Part shown: one piece after another, positions 1 to 9,199 of the stretch
Position numbering within the stretch: the first letter of the stretch is position 1
Layout: each line of letters starts with the position of its first letter
Assembly: GCF_014695775.1 (NCBI RefSeq)
Contig: NZ_JACJOX010000022.1
Coordinates: forward strand, 62,001 to 126,000
Direction: 5' to 3'
Source of the DNA: Leptolyngbya sp. FACHB-60
GTDB taxonomy: Bacteria; Cyanobacteriota; Cyanobacteriia; Phormidesmidales; Phormidesmidaceae
Length of the DNA: 64,000 bases
Made by a program: the position numbers and the translations under genes
Notes under the pieces: generated by a model
Seen by the model: only the letters and a program-made list of their open reading frames with translations
What the model was told of the DNA's origin: nothing
Database searches by the model: none

Positions 1-1022
<1,022 letters not shown>

Positions 1023-1072
1023 CTAATGAAATCCCTCAAGCGAACCTTTACAGCCCAGCCACACACAAATAA

Positions 1073-1092
1073 GCTTCCTCACTTAAGGAAGC
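1073..1092 (-). promoter_or_regulatory. Hairpin in the rbcL leader
   Basis: Perfect inverted repeat GCTTCCT / AGGAAGC with a six-base spacer, about 70-90 bases upstream of the rbcL start. It would form a small stem in the rbcL mRNA leader. No U-run follows in either direction, so it does not look like a simple terminator; an mRNA-stability or regulatory role is inference. Confidence 0.35.
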
Positions 1093-1203
1093 CTTTGCTC
1101 GGCCCAAGCCCCAGTCAGCCCACCTAAATTTGAGACGAGTAGAAATACCAAAGCACCCCTAAAGACGGCTGCCCTTCAAGCGCTTTTAGTATTTTTAATT
1201 ACC

Positions 1204-1218
1204 GTATGGTTAGCATAC
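1204..1218. promoter_or_regulatory. Dyad GTATG-N5-CATAC upstream of rbcL
   Basis: Perfect five-base arms around GTTAG, about 200 bases upstream of the rbcL start. The spacing resembles operators of LysR-type regulators, the family of the Rubisco regulator RbcR/CbbR, but the half-sites were not matched to a known consensus. Assignment is inference. Confidence 0.3.
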
Positions 1219-1260
1219 TATCAGCGATCGGATAAGTTTAATTTTGGAAGATCTGTATAC

Positions 1261-1283
1261 ATTCATAATTAAAAACTATGAAT
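1261..1283. promoter_or_regulatory. Dyad ATTCATA-N9-TATGAAT
   Basis: Perfect seven-base arms separated by nine A/T-rich bases in the rbcL/propeller intergenic region. A regulator-binding site for either flanking gene is possible; nothing more specific can be read. Confidence 0.3.
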
Positions 1284-1484
1284 CAAGGTGAACCAAGGTG
1301 TGGGTTTCTCAAGTTCTTTGAAGCAGACTTGGTTCTACGCCCCAACAGTGCTGGTCGACAAAATCTATCCAGAGACTCCGCTCCCTGAAATTGTCGATAT
1401 ACTGTAACGCTTGAGGCGCCGAAACCCTTGATGGGTCATTCATTAGGGGCTATTGCACGCCACCGCAAACCGTGGGGAGAGATT

Positions 1485-2525
1485 ATGTTAAGCCTGCTGG
1501 TTCTATCGTCGCTAATGCTGTCACCGGGAAGTCTTCACCAGCCATCCCTTACCCTCGGGGAAGCCGCTCCGCGTCTGTCACCCCTCGCCCTTGATGCCCA
1601 CCGCTCCGCAGCCCCTGCCCTTGCCCAGGCTCCCCTCACCAGCGACTATCGCGTTACCGCCCTCCAGCCCGACTTCACCGGCGATCTCTGGGTCGGCTCT
1701 TGGGCAGGGCTGTCGCGCATCAACCCCGAAACGGGGCAAGTGCTGCAACGCGTTAGAATGCCTAGCCGCACCCTAGAATCGCTAGCCCAAGACCGGGTCG
1801 GGCGCATCTGGGTGGGCACCTTTGACGGCCTGGTGCGAGTTGACCCCCGCACTAATGTGATTACTGCTCAAAACTTCACCCTGCCCTCCAACCGAGTGCT
1901 GTCGCTGTTGGTAGACAGCCGTGGCTTTCTTTGGGCCGGCACCGATCGCGGTCTGGCTATGATCAGCCCCGATCGCGGCCTACTGATGACTACCGTACAG
2001 GAGCTGCCTGGGGTCAGCGCCAACGCCCTGGCCCTCGACGGCAACAACAACCTCTGGGTCGGCACCCTCAGCGGGCTGGTGCAGATCAACACCGCCCGCG
2101 CCGCCCCAATTCGTGAAATTGGTGCCTTGCCTGGCGGCGCGGTGCAGTCGCTCACCCTCGGCCCCGAAGGCAATCTGTGGGTCGGCACAGCCAGCAGCCT
2201 GTTGGTTGTAGACCCAGTGCGGTCTGAGCTGGTGCGATCGGTGGGGACAATGCGCGATAAAAATGTGCAAACGGTCGAATTTGACCAGGCCGGCAACCTT
2301 TGGGTGGGCACCACTACAGGTCTATTTAAGATCAAACCCGACAGCGGTGAACTGCTGGGCCAGGTGCCCTCATTGCCCTCAGGGCGCATCCTGTCACTGT
2401 CACCCAACACCGGCAACAAAATCTGGGTCGGTACCAGCGAGGGGCTGGGCTGGGTCAGCCTCACCACAGGTGAAGGCAACCCTCACTGGGGCTTGGTGAG
2501 CCCTACCGTCGTCCAGACCCGCTAG
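1485..2525 (+). CDS. Secreted seven-bladed beta-propeller protein (two-component-regulator propeller type)
   Basis: The protein is built of seven repeats of about 42 residues, each with a LWVGT/IWVGT core followed by GL and a strand (for example GDLWVGSWAGLSRI, GRIWVGTFDGLVRV, NKIWVGTSEGLGWV). This matches the Reg_prop repeat found in sensor domains of hybrid two-component proteins and predicts one complete seven-bladed propeller. No kinase or membrane-anchor domain follows, so this is a stand-alone propeller. I prefer ATG 1485, preceded by GGGGAGAG, because it gives a clean hydrophobic signal segment (MLSLLVLSSLMLSPG); ATG 1431 is in frame but adds a basic extension. It probably acts in the periplasm or outside the cell as a ligand- or protein-binding module; the function is unknown. 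Confidence 0.75.
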   Translation: MLSLLVLSSLMLSPGSLHQPSLTLGEAAPRLSPLALDAHRSAAPALAQAPLTSDYRVTALQPDFTGDLWVGSWAGLSRINPETGQVLQRVRMPSRTLESLAQDRVGRIWVGTFDGLVRVDPRTNVITAQNFTLPSNRVLSLLVDSRGFLWAGTDRGLAMISPDRGLLMTTVQELPGVSANALALDGNNNLWVGTLSGLVQINTARAAPIREIGALPGGAVQSLTLGPEGNLWVGTASSLLVVDPVRSELVRSVGTMRDKNVQTVEFDQAGNLWVGTTTGLFKIKPDSGELLGQVPSLPSGRILSLSPNTGNKIWVGTSEGLGWVSLTTGEGNPHWGLVSPTVVQTR

Positions 2526-2771
2526 GAAGTCTAGAAGTCTCAATATTCGCAGGGTAGCGTCAGGTGGTGCTTAACCCCTGCCAATCTCCGTACTCCGCTG
2601 CGCCCTGACGAACAACTCACCTGCCAAAAGCCATTCTGACCAGGGCACTGTGCCTAAGAGATAGCGCTACGCCTAGTTCAGGCGTTCCACAGTTTACGGT
2701 TCAAGCCCAAGTTAAGGAAATCTGGTCAAATTCGGCTGAGCCTGACGCAATTCTAGGGGCGACCAGCCAAT

Positions 2772-3425
2772 CTAGGTTCGAGTAACCGCGTAAACACGCA
2801 CGGGGAACGTGCCAAAACTCTGAACCTTAACGGGCACAGCATGGAGCTTAAAACCCGACTCAGGAAGACTTTCGAGATTGCACATATGCTCAACGATGGG
2901 GATATCTGCACCCAGTAAGATTGAATGCACAGGGCGATAGCCATCGCTAGTGTCGTCAATATTGAGCGAGTCAATGCCCACCAATCGAGCGCCAGCGGCT
3001 TGGAGCCACTCTGCCGCCGCTGCGGTTAGAAAGGGATGCCCCTTGAAGTACTGAGCTGTCCGCCAGTGCTGAGCCCACCCGGTATGTACAAGTACAGCTT
3101 TGTCCTGAACCGCTGCCCCTACGAACAACTCCGGGCCGATCGCCCGTTGCCCTGGGTCAGCCCGGAACAACAGCCCGTCGACATCGGCGATGGATTCTAA
3201 AGGCAGTTCTGATAAATCTTTGCCATCGGCGTACCGATGAAAGGGCGAATCTATATACGTGCCGGTATTGGCCGCCATTTCGATTTTGCCAATGTGGAAA
3301 GTGGTGCCTTTGGCATAATGAGCCTGCGAGGCCTCCCGGCTGAGAAAATCGCAAATAATGGGACCAGGAATACCTTCGTAGGTAATCATGCCGTGCTCTA
3401 CGGTGTGGCTGAGATCGATCAGCAT
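2772..3425 (-). CDS. Cyclase family protein (kynurenine formamidase-like metal hydrolase)
   Basis: A 217-residue protein of the cyclase/formamidase family (PF04199), metal-dependent hydrolases that include bacterial kynurenine formamidase. The N-terminal MLIDLSHTVEHGM opening and the metal-site segment NTGTYIDSPFHRYADG (family pattern HxGTHxDxPxH) are visible. The first His of the canonical HxGT motif is Asn here (AANTGTY), which is seen in some branches and argues against assuming formamidase activity. A later segment GIDSLNIDDT resembles the second conserved block. The gene is monocistronic on the minus strand, and its start lies 84 bases from the end of the bilin-lyase-type gene. The substrate is not predictable. 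Confidence 0.8.
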   Translation of the reverse strand: MLIDLSHTVEHGMITYEGIPGPIICDFLSREASQAHYAKGTTFHIGKIEMAANTGTYIDSPFHRYADGKDLSELPLESIADVDGLLFRADPGQRAIGPELFVGAAVQDKAVLVHTGWAQHWRTAQYFKGHPFLTAAAAEWLQAAGARLVGIDSLNIDDTSDGYRPVHSILLGADIPIVEHMCNLESLPESGFKLHAVPVKVQSFGTFPVRVYAVTRT

Positions 3426-3508
3426 TCTCTTTTCTTTGGCAACGGCTATACCAAAATGCTAAACCGAGGGAGCCCTTCCCTAGCGACCTCTAGGCCCCAA
3501 AATTAGCT

Positions 3509-4045
3509 TCAAAGGCGAGTTTCTAGGTATTGCCCAATCATAATCTGTTCTCCAGCGCGGGAAATGACCGTTTGGCGGGTGCGGTAGCGCTGGCCGATCA
3601 GCCGCAGCTCTTCCTCAAAAGAGGAGTCGTTGTACTGGGTTTTGAGCACCAGGGTACGGCTGTCGTTGAAGTGGTACTGGGCGGTGACGGGCTTAGAGGT
3701 GGCAAAACCGCGATCGCGATATAAAGTCGTCCCCCGCACCCCAAAGATGGTGCTGCCCGCTACGGGCTTTTTGCCGGTGCCCATGTACTCGCTTTCCCAG
3801 GTGACGGTGGTGCCGCAGATCAACGGCTTTTGAGGATCAAGCTGGTGCAAGTTGGCGAGTTCCAAGAGCTGGTCTGTACCCGGCTCTAGAAACGCGATCG
3901 TGATCTGGCTCACCACTTCCTGAGTTTCGCCGCTCTTGAGGGTGTAGTAGCGACGCTCCGATCGCCAGTCTCCGGCGGTTTCTTGAAAAAAGGCCTGCAC
4001 TAAAGGTTCAGCTAAAAGGCGGGCAACATCGGCGGAGAGGGGCAT
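3509..4045 (-). CDS. CpcS/CpeS-type phycobiliprotein lyase, copy 1
   Basis: Lipocalin-fold chromophore lyase of the CpcS/CpeS family, which attaches phycocyanobilin (or a related bilin) to cysteines of phycobiliproteins during phycobilisome assembly. Of the in-frame starts I choose ATG 4045 (MPLSADVARLL), because upstream residues MLLCTFSFGCLT look unlike the family. The family signature FFQETAGDWRSERRYY is near the N-terminus, followed by alternating beta-strand sequence (GTTVTWESEYMGT, AQYHFNDSRTLVLKT). Length of about 178 residues is normal. It is divergent from a second lyase-type gene at 4339, and the two could form a CpcS/CpcU-like heteromer. That pairing is inference; subfamily assignment was not possible by eye. 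Confidence 0.8.
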   Translation of the reverse strand: MPLSADVARLLAEPLVQAFFQETAGDWRSERRYYTLKSGETQEVVSQITIAFLEPGTDQLLELANLHQLDPQKPLICGTTVTWESEYMGTGKKPVAGSTIFGVRGTTLYRDRGFATSKPVTAQYHFNDSRTLVLKTQYNDSSFEEELRLIGQRYRTRQTVISRAGEQIMIGQYLETRL

Positions 4046-4210
4046 AGTCAAGCATCCAAAAGAGAATGTGCAGAGCAGCAAAAGTCAATCTACAAAAGCA
4101 GAATTGTTAGACTTCTTAACCTTAGATTTTTTCATCATAATGGGCGAGCAGGCGTCCGACAATGACCCCGGTGGGTGATTTAGCCCAACTTGTCGCCTAT
4201 CCTACGTGGT

Positions 4211-4230
4211 CTTGCAGGAAATTCTGCAAG
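4211..4230. promoter_or_regulatory. Dyad CTTGCAG-N6-CTGCAAG between the two bilin-lyase genes
   Basis: Perfect seven-base arms around GAAATT, roughly midway in the 293-base divergent intergenic region. The position would let one regulator act on both lyase genes. It is followed closely by a second short dyad GTTACC-N6-GGTAAC at 4298-4315, just ahead of the rightward gene. Both are sequence observations; the function is inferred. Confidence 0.35.
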
Positions 4231-4338
4231 CATTAATACTCAACACCAGAATGCGCGAGGAGGCCCACATGCCGCTGATGAGAGCTTCGCAAACCCTGTT
4301 ACCGTAGGAGGTAACGCAACTCCTTAGGGGCTAAGGCA

Positions 4339-4893
4339 ATGGATTTAGCCGACATCACCTACTTTTTCGACTGCTGCATTGGTCAGTGGTCGATCGAACG
4401 CACCTACCACTACATTGCCCAGCGCGAGGTGGAACGATCGCACACCGACTTTCGCGTCGATGGCATTACCCCCGAGCTGCGGCGCAAGGTGCTGGCCGAC
4501 AACAGCTACGTCCCAGTAGATGATATCGACCAGCTGCCCGGCTTTCAGTTGGCCTTCCACACCGTGTCTGACAAAGGTGAAGAGGTCTCCCAAGAGCTGC
4601 GCGCCCTGTTTGTACCCAAGCAGCAAACGGGCACTGTGCTGACGGGAGACTATTTGCGCGATCGCGCCTACGAAGAAGACCGCCCGATCATCTCCACCTT
4701 CACCTATGACCAGAGCAACCGCGAACTGCTCATGACCACCTCCTACACCCGTGTGGTCTCCGTCGATTCGATTTTGCTGGTCAACCCCAACACGCGCATT
4801 CGCCGCATTCTTAACTACCATCGGCCTGCTGAGGGAGAAGCAATGGATACCCTAGCGCTCGTCGGGTTTGGCGTAGAGGAAAAGGTAGAGTAG
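4339..4893 (+). CDS. CpcS/CpeS-type phycobiliprotein lyase, copy 2
   Basis: A second lipocalin-like bilin lyase of 184 residues. The N-terminus MDLADITYFFDCCIGQWSIERTYH carries the family pattern FF...xGxWxxxRTxH. The strand pattern continues through LFVPKQQTGTVLTGDYLRD and LMTTSYTRVVSVDSILLVN. It differs clearly from the divergent neighbour at 3509, so they are paralogues with distinct roles, not a recent duplication. It starts at ATG 4339 with an AAGG-type ribosome binding site and lies 97 bases upstream of purL in the same direction. Phycobilisome chromophorylation is the likely role; the bilin and Cys site are unknown. Confidence 0.75.
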   Translation: MDLADITYFFDCCIGQWSIERTYHYIAQREVERSHTDFRVDGITPELRRKVLADNSYVPVDDIDQLPGFQLAFHTVSDKGEEVSQELRALFVPKQQTGTVLTGDYLRDRAYEEDRPIISTFTYDQSNRELLMTTSYTRVVSVDSILLVNPNTRIRRILNYHRPAEGEAMDTLALVGFGVEEKVE

Positions 4894-4990
4894 CGATCGG
4901 CGAATAGGCGCTTGCCCTGGATTGTGAACCCTTCCGCCCTCCAAGAGACAACTTAGGGCTAAGATCGGGAGGCAATTTCCCCCCGCCAGC

Positions 4991-7375
4991 ATGACAGCCT
5001 TTTCTACCGCTCCTTTTAGCCCCGCCGAAATCGCCTCTGAGGGCATCAAGCCCGAGGAGTACGACGACATTGTGCAGCGGTTGGGCCGCCACCCCAACCG
5101 CGCCGAGCTGGGCATGTTTGGGGTGATGTGGTCAGAGCACTGCTGCTATAAAAATTCGCGCCCTCTGCTCAAGCAGTTCCCCACCGAGGGGCCACGGGTG
5201 CTGGTGGGGCCAGGGGAAAACGCAGGGGTGATCGACGCAGGCGATGGGCTGCGGGTAGCCTTCAAAATCGAGTCCCACAACCATCCCTCTGCCGTAGAGC
5301 CATTTCAGGGAGCTGCCACCGGAGTTGGCGGCATTCTGCGCGATATTTTCACCATGGGAGCACGACCGATCGCCGTGCTCAACTCCCTGCGATTTGGGGA
5401 TCTAGCCGATAGCCGCACTCGCCGCCTGTGCCAGGGGGTAGTGTCGGGCATTGCCCACTACGGCAACTGCTTTGGGGTGCCCACCGTGGGTGGCGAGGTG
5501 TACTTTGACGCCGCCTACAACGGCAACCCGCTGGTGAATGCGATGGCGATCGGCATTATGGAAACCGACGACATCGTTAAGTCTGGGGCGGCGGGCCTGG
5601 GTAACCCAGTCGTGTACGTTGGCTCTACCACCGGGCGTGACGGCATGGGCGGGGCCAGCTTCGCCAGTGCCGAATTGACGGATGAGTCTGAGCAAAACCG
5701 CCCTGCCGTGCAGGTGGGCGACCCGTTTCTCGAAAAATCTTTGGTGGAGGCCTGTTTAGAGGCGTTTAAGACAGGGGCGATCGTCGCTGCCCAAGACATG
5801 GGAGCGGCGGGCCTTACGTGCTCCACCGCCGAGATGGCAGCCAAGGGGGGCGTTGGCATCGAGCTAGATCTCGACCTCATCCCTGTGCGGGAAACCGGCA
5901 TGGTGCCCTATGAGTATCTGCTGTCGGAATCCCAGGAGCGCATGCTGTTTGTGGTCTCCAAGGGCCGCGAAGCCGAGGTGATCGAAATCTTCGAGCGCTG
6001 GGGCCTCCATGCCGTTGTGGCTGGAACAGTAATCGCAGATCCCATCGTGCGGATTCTGTTCCAGGGTGATGTTGCTGCCGAAATTCCCGCCCTGGCCCTG
6101 TCAGAAAATACACCCATCTACCATCGCGACTTGCTGCCAGAACCGCCCGACTATGCTCAAAAGGCCTGGGCTTGGAGCGAAGACAGTTTGCCGCCCTGCT
6201 CTGCTGCGGGAATGGCGTTCTTTGATGTAGGCGAAACAACCTGGGCGGAAGTTCTCCATCAGCTGCTGAGCCAGCCCACCATCGCATCAAAAGCCTGGGT
6301 CTACCGCCAGTACGACCACCAGGTGCAAAACAACACCGTCCGTTACCCCGGCCAGGGGGATGCCGCCGTCATTCGCCTGCGTCCCCAAGAAGCAGTTCCT
6401 GGGTATCGACCGAGTGGCACCACCCGAGGGCTGGCGGCTACAGTCGACTGTAACGCCCGCTACGTCTACCTCAACCCCTACGAAGGCGCTAAAGCCGCCG
6501 TGGCCGAAGCTGCCCGTAACCTCAGCTGTGTCGGTGCGCTGCCCCTTGCGGTGACCGACAACCTCAACTTTGGCAGTCCCGAGAAGCCCATTGGCTACTG
6601 GCAACTGGCCAACGCCTGCCGGGGCCTAGCCGATGCTTGCCGTGAGTTTGAGACCCCCGTGACCGGAGGCAATGTCTCGCTCTACAACGAAACTGTAGAC
6701 AGCCAGGGCAACCCCCAGCCCATCTACCCCACCCCCGTAGTCGGCATGGTGGGGCTAATTGACGATTTGAGCCGCACCTGCGGCCAGGGCTGGCAGCAAG
6801 AGGGTGACTTGATCTACCTACTGGGCGTACTGGTGGAGCAGACGGGGACAGCAACAACTGACGGCAATCCCCTAGTCACCCTGGGCGGCTCAGAGTATCT
6901 GGCGGCGATCCACGGTCAAGCAACTGGCCACCCCCCGGCGATCGACATGGCGCTTGAGAAGCGAGTGCAGGCGACATGTCGCCACGGTATCGGCCAGGGC
7001 TGGGTGCGATCGGCCCACGACAGTGCCGAGGGCGGCCTAGCCGTGGCGTTGGCAGAATCGTGCATCAGTGGGCAACTTGGGGCCAAGGTGCAGCTGTCGC
7101 TGGAGGCCGGTCAGCCTAGCCAGCGGTGGGATCGGCTGTTGTTTGGGGAAGGAGGCGCCAGAATTGTCGTCTCGGTGAGCCGCGAGCATCAGGCTGCCTG
7201 GGAGGCGTATCTAACCCATCACCTGACGGACAATTGGCAATGGCTGGGCACCGTACAGGGTGACACTTTGACCCTTGCCACTGGGGATGGTCAAACCCTG
7301 ATTGCCGATGCGGTTAAATCTCTGGCTTCTACCTGGCACACTGCGATCGAGCAGCGGTTAGCTGGGGAGAGCTAA
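4991..7375 (+). CDS. purL: Phosphoribosylformylglycinamidine synthase subunit PurL
   Basis: ATP-dependent amidotransferase subunit of purine biosynthesis that converts FGAR to FGAM, working with PurQ (ammonia source) and PurS. At 794 residues it is the small, Bacillus-type PurL and not the large fused enzyme. Near the N-terminus lie the [20 protein letters not shown] segment and the [20 protein letters not shown] nucleotide-binding segment. The second half repeats the AIR-synthase-like fold ([26 protein letters not shown]). The start at ATG 4991 is good, with the family opening at [19 protein letters not shown]. purF follows in the same direction after an intergenic region of about 280 bases, consistent with a purine pair. 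Confidence 0.97.
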   Translation: MTAFSTAPFSPAEIASEGIKPEEYDDIVQRLGRHPNRAELGMFGVMWSEHCCYKNSRPLLKQFPTEGPRVLVGPGENAGVIDAGDGLRVAFKIESHNHPSAVEPFQGAATGVGGILRDIFTMGARPIAVLNSLRFGDLADSRTRRLCQGVVSGIAHYGNCFGVPTVGGEVYFDAAYNGNPLVNAMAIGIMETDDIVKSGAAGLGNPVVYVGSTTGRDGMGGASFASAELTDESEQNRPAVQVGDPFLEKSLVEACLEAFKTGAIVAAQDMGAAGLTCSTAEMAAKGGVGIELDLDLIPVRETGMVPYEYLLSESQERMLFVVSKGREAEVIEIFERWGLHAVVAGTVIADPIVRILFQGDVAAEIPALALSENTPIYHRDLLPEPPDYAQKAWAWSEDSLPPCSAAGMAFFDVGETTWAEVLHQLLSQPTIASKAWVYRQYDHQVQNNTVRYPGQGDAAVIRLRPQEAVPGYRPSGTTRGLAATVDCNARYVYLNPYEGAKAAVAEAARNLSCVGALPLAVTDNLNFGSPEKPIGYWQLANACRGLADACREFETPVTGGNVSLYNETVDSQGNPQPIYPTPVVGMVGLIDDLSRTCGQGWQQEGDLIYLLGVLVEQTGTATTDGNPLVTLGGSEYLAAIHGQATGHPPAIDMALEKRVQATCRHGIGQGWVRSAHDSAEGGLAVALAESCISGQLGAKVQLSLEAGQPSQRWDRLLFGEGGARIVVSVSREHQAAWEAYLTHHLTDNWQWLGTVQGDTLTLATGDGQTLIADAVKSLASTWHTAIEQRLAGES

Positions 7376-7657
7376 GTAGGCTCCGAATTTTCCTTAATTG
7401 TCTACATGAAAGCCCAATAATCCTTTCTACGCCGGGCCTAGGGAGTCGCCTGCGGAGAATGCGGCAGGTGTTATGATCGAGCGTATGTTAAGGAACTATT
7501 AAATAGGTTAGGGAGTTCGGTAGTTTCTAATACCGCTTCGAAATTCCTGACCCTATGATGAAGCTGGGCTCGCATTGAGGGCAAAATGCGGCAGCCGAAT
7601 GTGTTGAGAAGTCTTGCTCCTTTGCCAATTGCGTTCTTAAGCCACCCTGCACCACCA

Positions 7658-9199
7658 ATGACGTTCCCTTCTAAATCTTTCCTAGACGAGTCCTACGATT
7701 CACCTCAGGACCATGTTGCGGATAATCGTTCCGAGGCGCTTCTCGATCGCCCTGACAAGCCTGAAGAAGCCTGCGGCATCTTTGGCCTCTATGCCCCCGA
7801 CGAAGAAGTGGCGCGGCTGGCCTACTTTGGTCTATTTGCCCTACAACACCGGGGCCAAGAGTCAGCGGGCATCGCCACCTTCAACGCCTCCGGCAGCCAC
7901 TGCTACAAGCACATGGGTTTGGTGTCCCAGGTGTTTGATGACCAAATTCTCAAAGATCTCACCGGTCACATTGCTGTGGGCCACACCCGCTACTCCACCA
8001 CCGGATCTAGTCACGTATGCAATGCCCAGCCCGCCATGGTGCCCACCCGTCTGGGTGACCTAGCCTTGACCCACAACGGCAATTTAGTCAACGCCGCCGA
8101 CCTGCGCGAAGAGCTGTTAGACCGCAACCATGACTTGGTAACCACCACCGACTCAGAAATGATTGCCTTTGCTTTGGCTGAGGCCGTCAACGATGGGGCC
8201 GATTGGGTGAGTGCCGCTGAGCAAGCCTTTAACCGCTGCTACGGAGCGTTTAGCCTGGTGATTGGTACGCCCAACGGCATTTTGGGTGCCCGTGACCAGC
8301 AGGGCATTCGCCCTTTGGTGCTGGGAGTGCTGGGCCAGGACATTCCTGAGGTGGGTCAGCCCGCTCACTACGTGCTGGCCTCGGAAACCTGTGCCCTCGA
8401 TATCATTGGGGCTACCTACATTCGCGATATTGAGCCGGGTGAGCTGGTGTGGATTACCCCCGAGGGAATTAGTTCTCGCCAGTGGGCAGAGGCGACCCAG
8501 CGCAAGCTCTGCGTGTTTGAGATGATCTACTTCTCGCGGCCCGATAGCATTGTCAACGGAGAGAGCCTCTATAGCTACCGCCGCCGCCTGGGCCATCAGC
8601 TGGCTAAAGAAGCCCCTGCCGATGTGGATCTAATTATGGCAGTACCCGACTCTGGAGTACCAGCGGCGATCGGCTTTTCGCAGCAGTCTCAGATTCCCTA
8701 CGCGGAGGGGCTGATTAAGAACCGCTACGTGGGGCGCACCTTTATTCAGCCCACTCAGTCGATGCGGGAGGTGGGCATTCGCATGAAACTGAACCCCCTT
8801 AAGGATGTGCTGGAGGGCAAGCGAATTTTGATCGTGGATGACTCGATTGTACGGGGCACCACCAGCCGTAAGATCGTGCAGGCTTTGCGGGATGCGGGTG
8901 CGATCGAAGTGCACATGCGGATTTCGTCGCCGCCGGTCACCCACCCCTGCTTTTATGGCATTGATACCGACAACCAAGATCAGCTAATCGCGGCTACCAA
9001 GTCCCTAGACGAGATTGCCAGTCAAATCAGTGTAGATTCCCTGGCTTACCTGAGCTGGGAGGGCATGTTGGCCGCGACGCACCAGGAGCCAGGCAGCTTC
9101 TGCTCTGCCTGCTTCACAGGCAAATATCCGGTAGAAATTCCTGAACCCTTTAAGCGGGCTAAGCTCAAGTTTGAGGCTAAAGAGCCGGTAGCGACTTAG
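7658..9199 (+). CDS. purF: Amidophosphoribosyltransferase PurF
   Basis: First committed enzyme of purine synthesis, making phosphoribosylamine from PRPP and glutamine. It has an N-terminal Ntn-type glutaminase domain and a C-terminal phosphoribosyltransferase domain. The catalytic cysteine lies in EEACGIFGLYAP and is exposed after propeptide removal; the propeptide is about 38 residues if ATG 7658 is used. An in-frame ATG at 7586 adds a proline-rich extension and seems less likely. The PRPP-binding loop is ILIVDDSIVRGTTS, and four cysteines (FEMIYFSRPD region onward and SFCSACFTGKYP) suit an iron-sulfur-containing type. The stop overlaps the stop of the convergent NYN-domain gene by four bases. 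Confidence 0.96.
   Translation: MTFPSKSFLDESYDSPQDHVADNRSEALLDRPDKPEEACGIFGLYAPDEEVARLAYFGLFALQHRGQESAGIATFNASGSHCYKHMGLVSQVFDDQILKDLTGHIAVGHTRYSTTGSSHVCNAQPAMVPTRLGDLALTHNGNLVNAADLREELLDRNHDLVTTTDSEMIAFALAEAVNDGADWVSAAEQAFNRCYGAFSLVIGTPNGILGARDQQGIRPLVLGVLGQDIPEVGQPAHYVLASETCALDIIGATYIRDIEPGELVWITPEGISSRQWAEATQRKLCVFEMIYFSRPDSIVNGESLYSYRRRLGHQLAKEAPADVDLIMAVPDSGVPAAIGFSQQSQIPYAEGLIKNRYVGRTFIQPTQSMREVGIRMKLNPLKDVLEGKRILIVDDSIVRGTTSRKIVQALRDAGAIEVHMRISSPPVTHPCFYGIDTDNQDQLIAATKSLDEIASQISVDSLAYLSWEGMLAATHQEPGSFCSACFTGKYPVEIPEPFKRAKLKFEAKEPVAT

Noticed and set aside
1204..1218. NtcA site GTA-N8-TAC
   Set aside because: The spacing between GTA and TAC is nine bases, not eight.
7586..7657. Upstream start of purF
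   Set aside because: The extension is proline-rich and unlike PurF propeptides; ATG 7658 leaves a propeptide of more usual length before the catalytic Cys.
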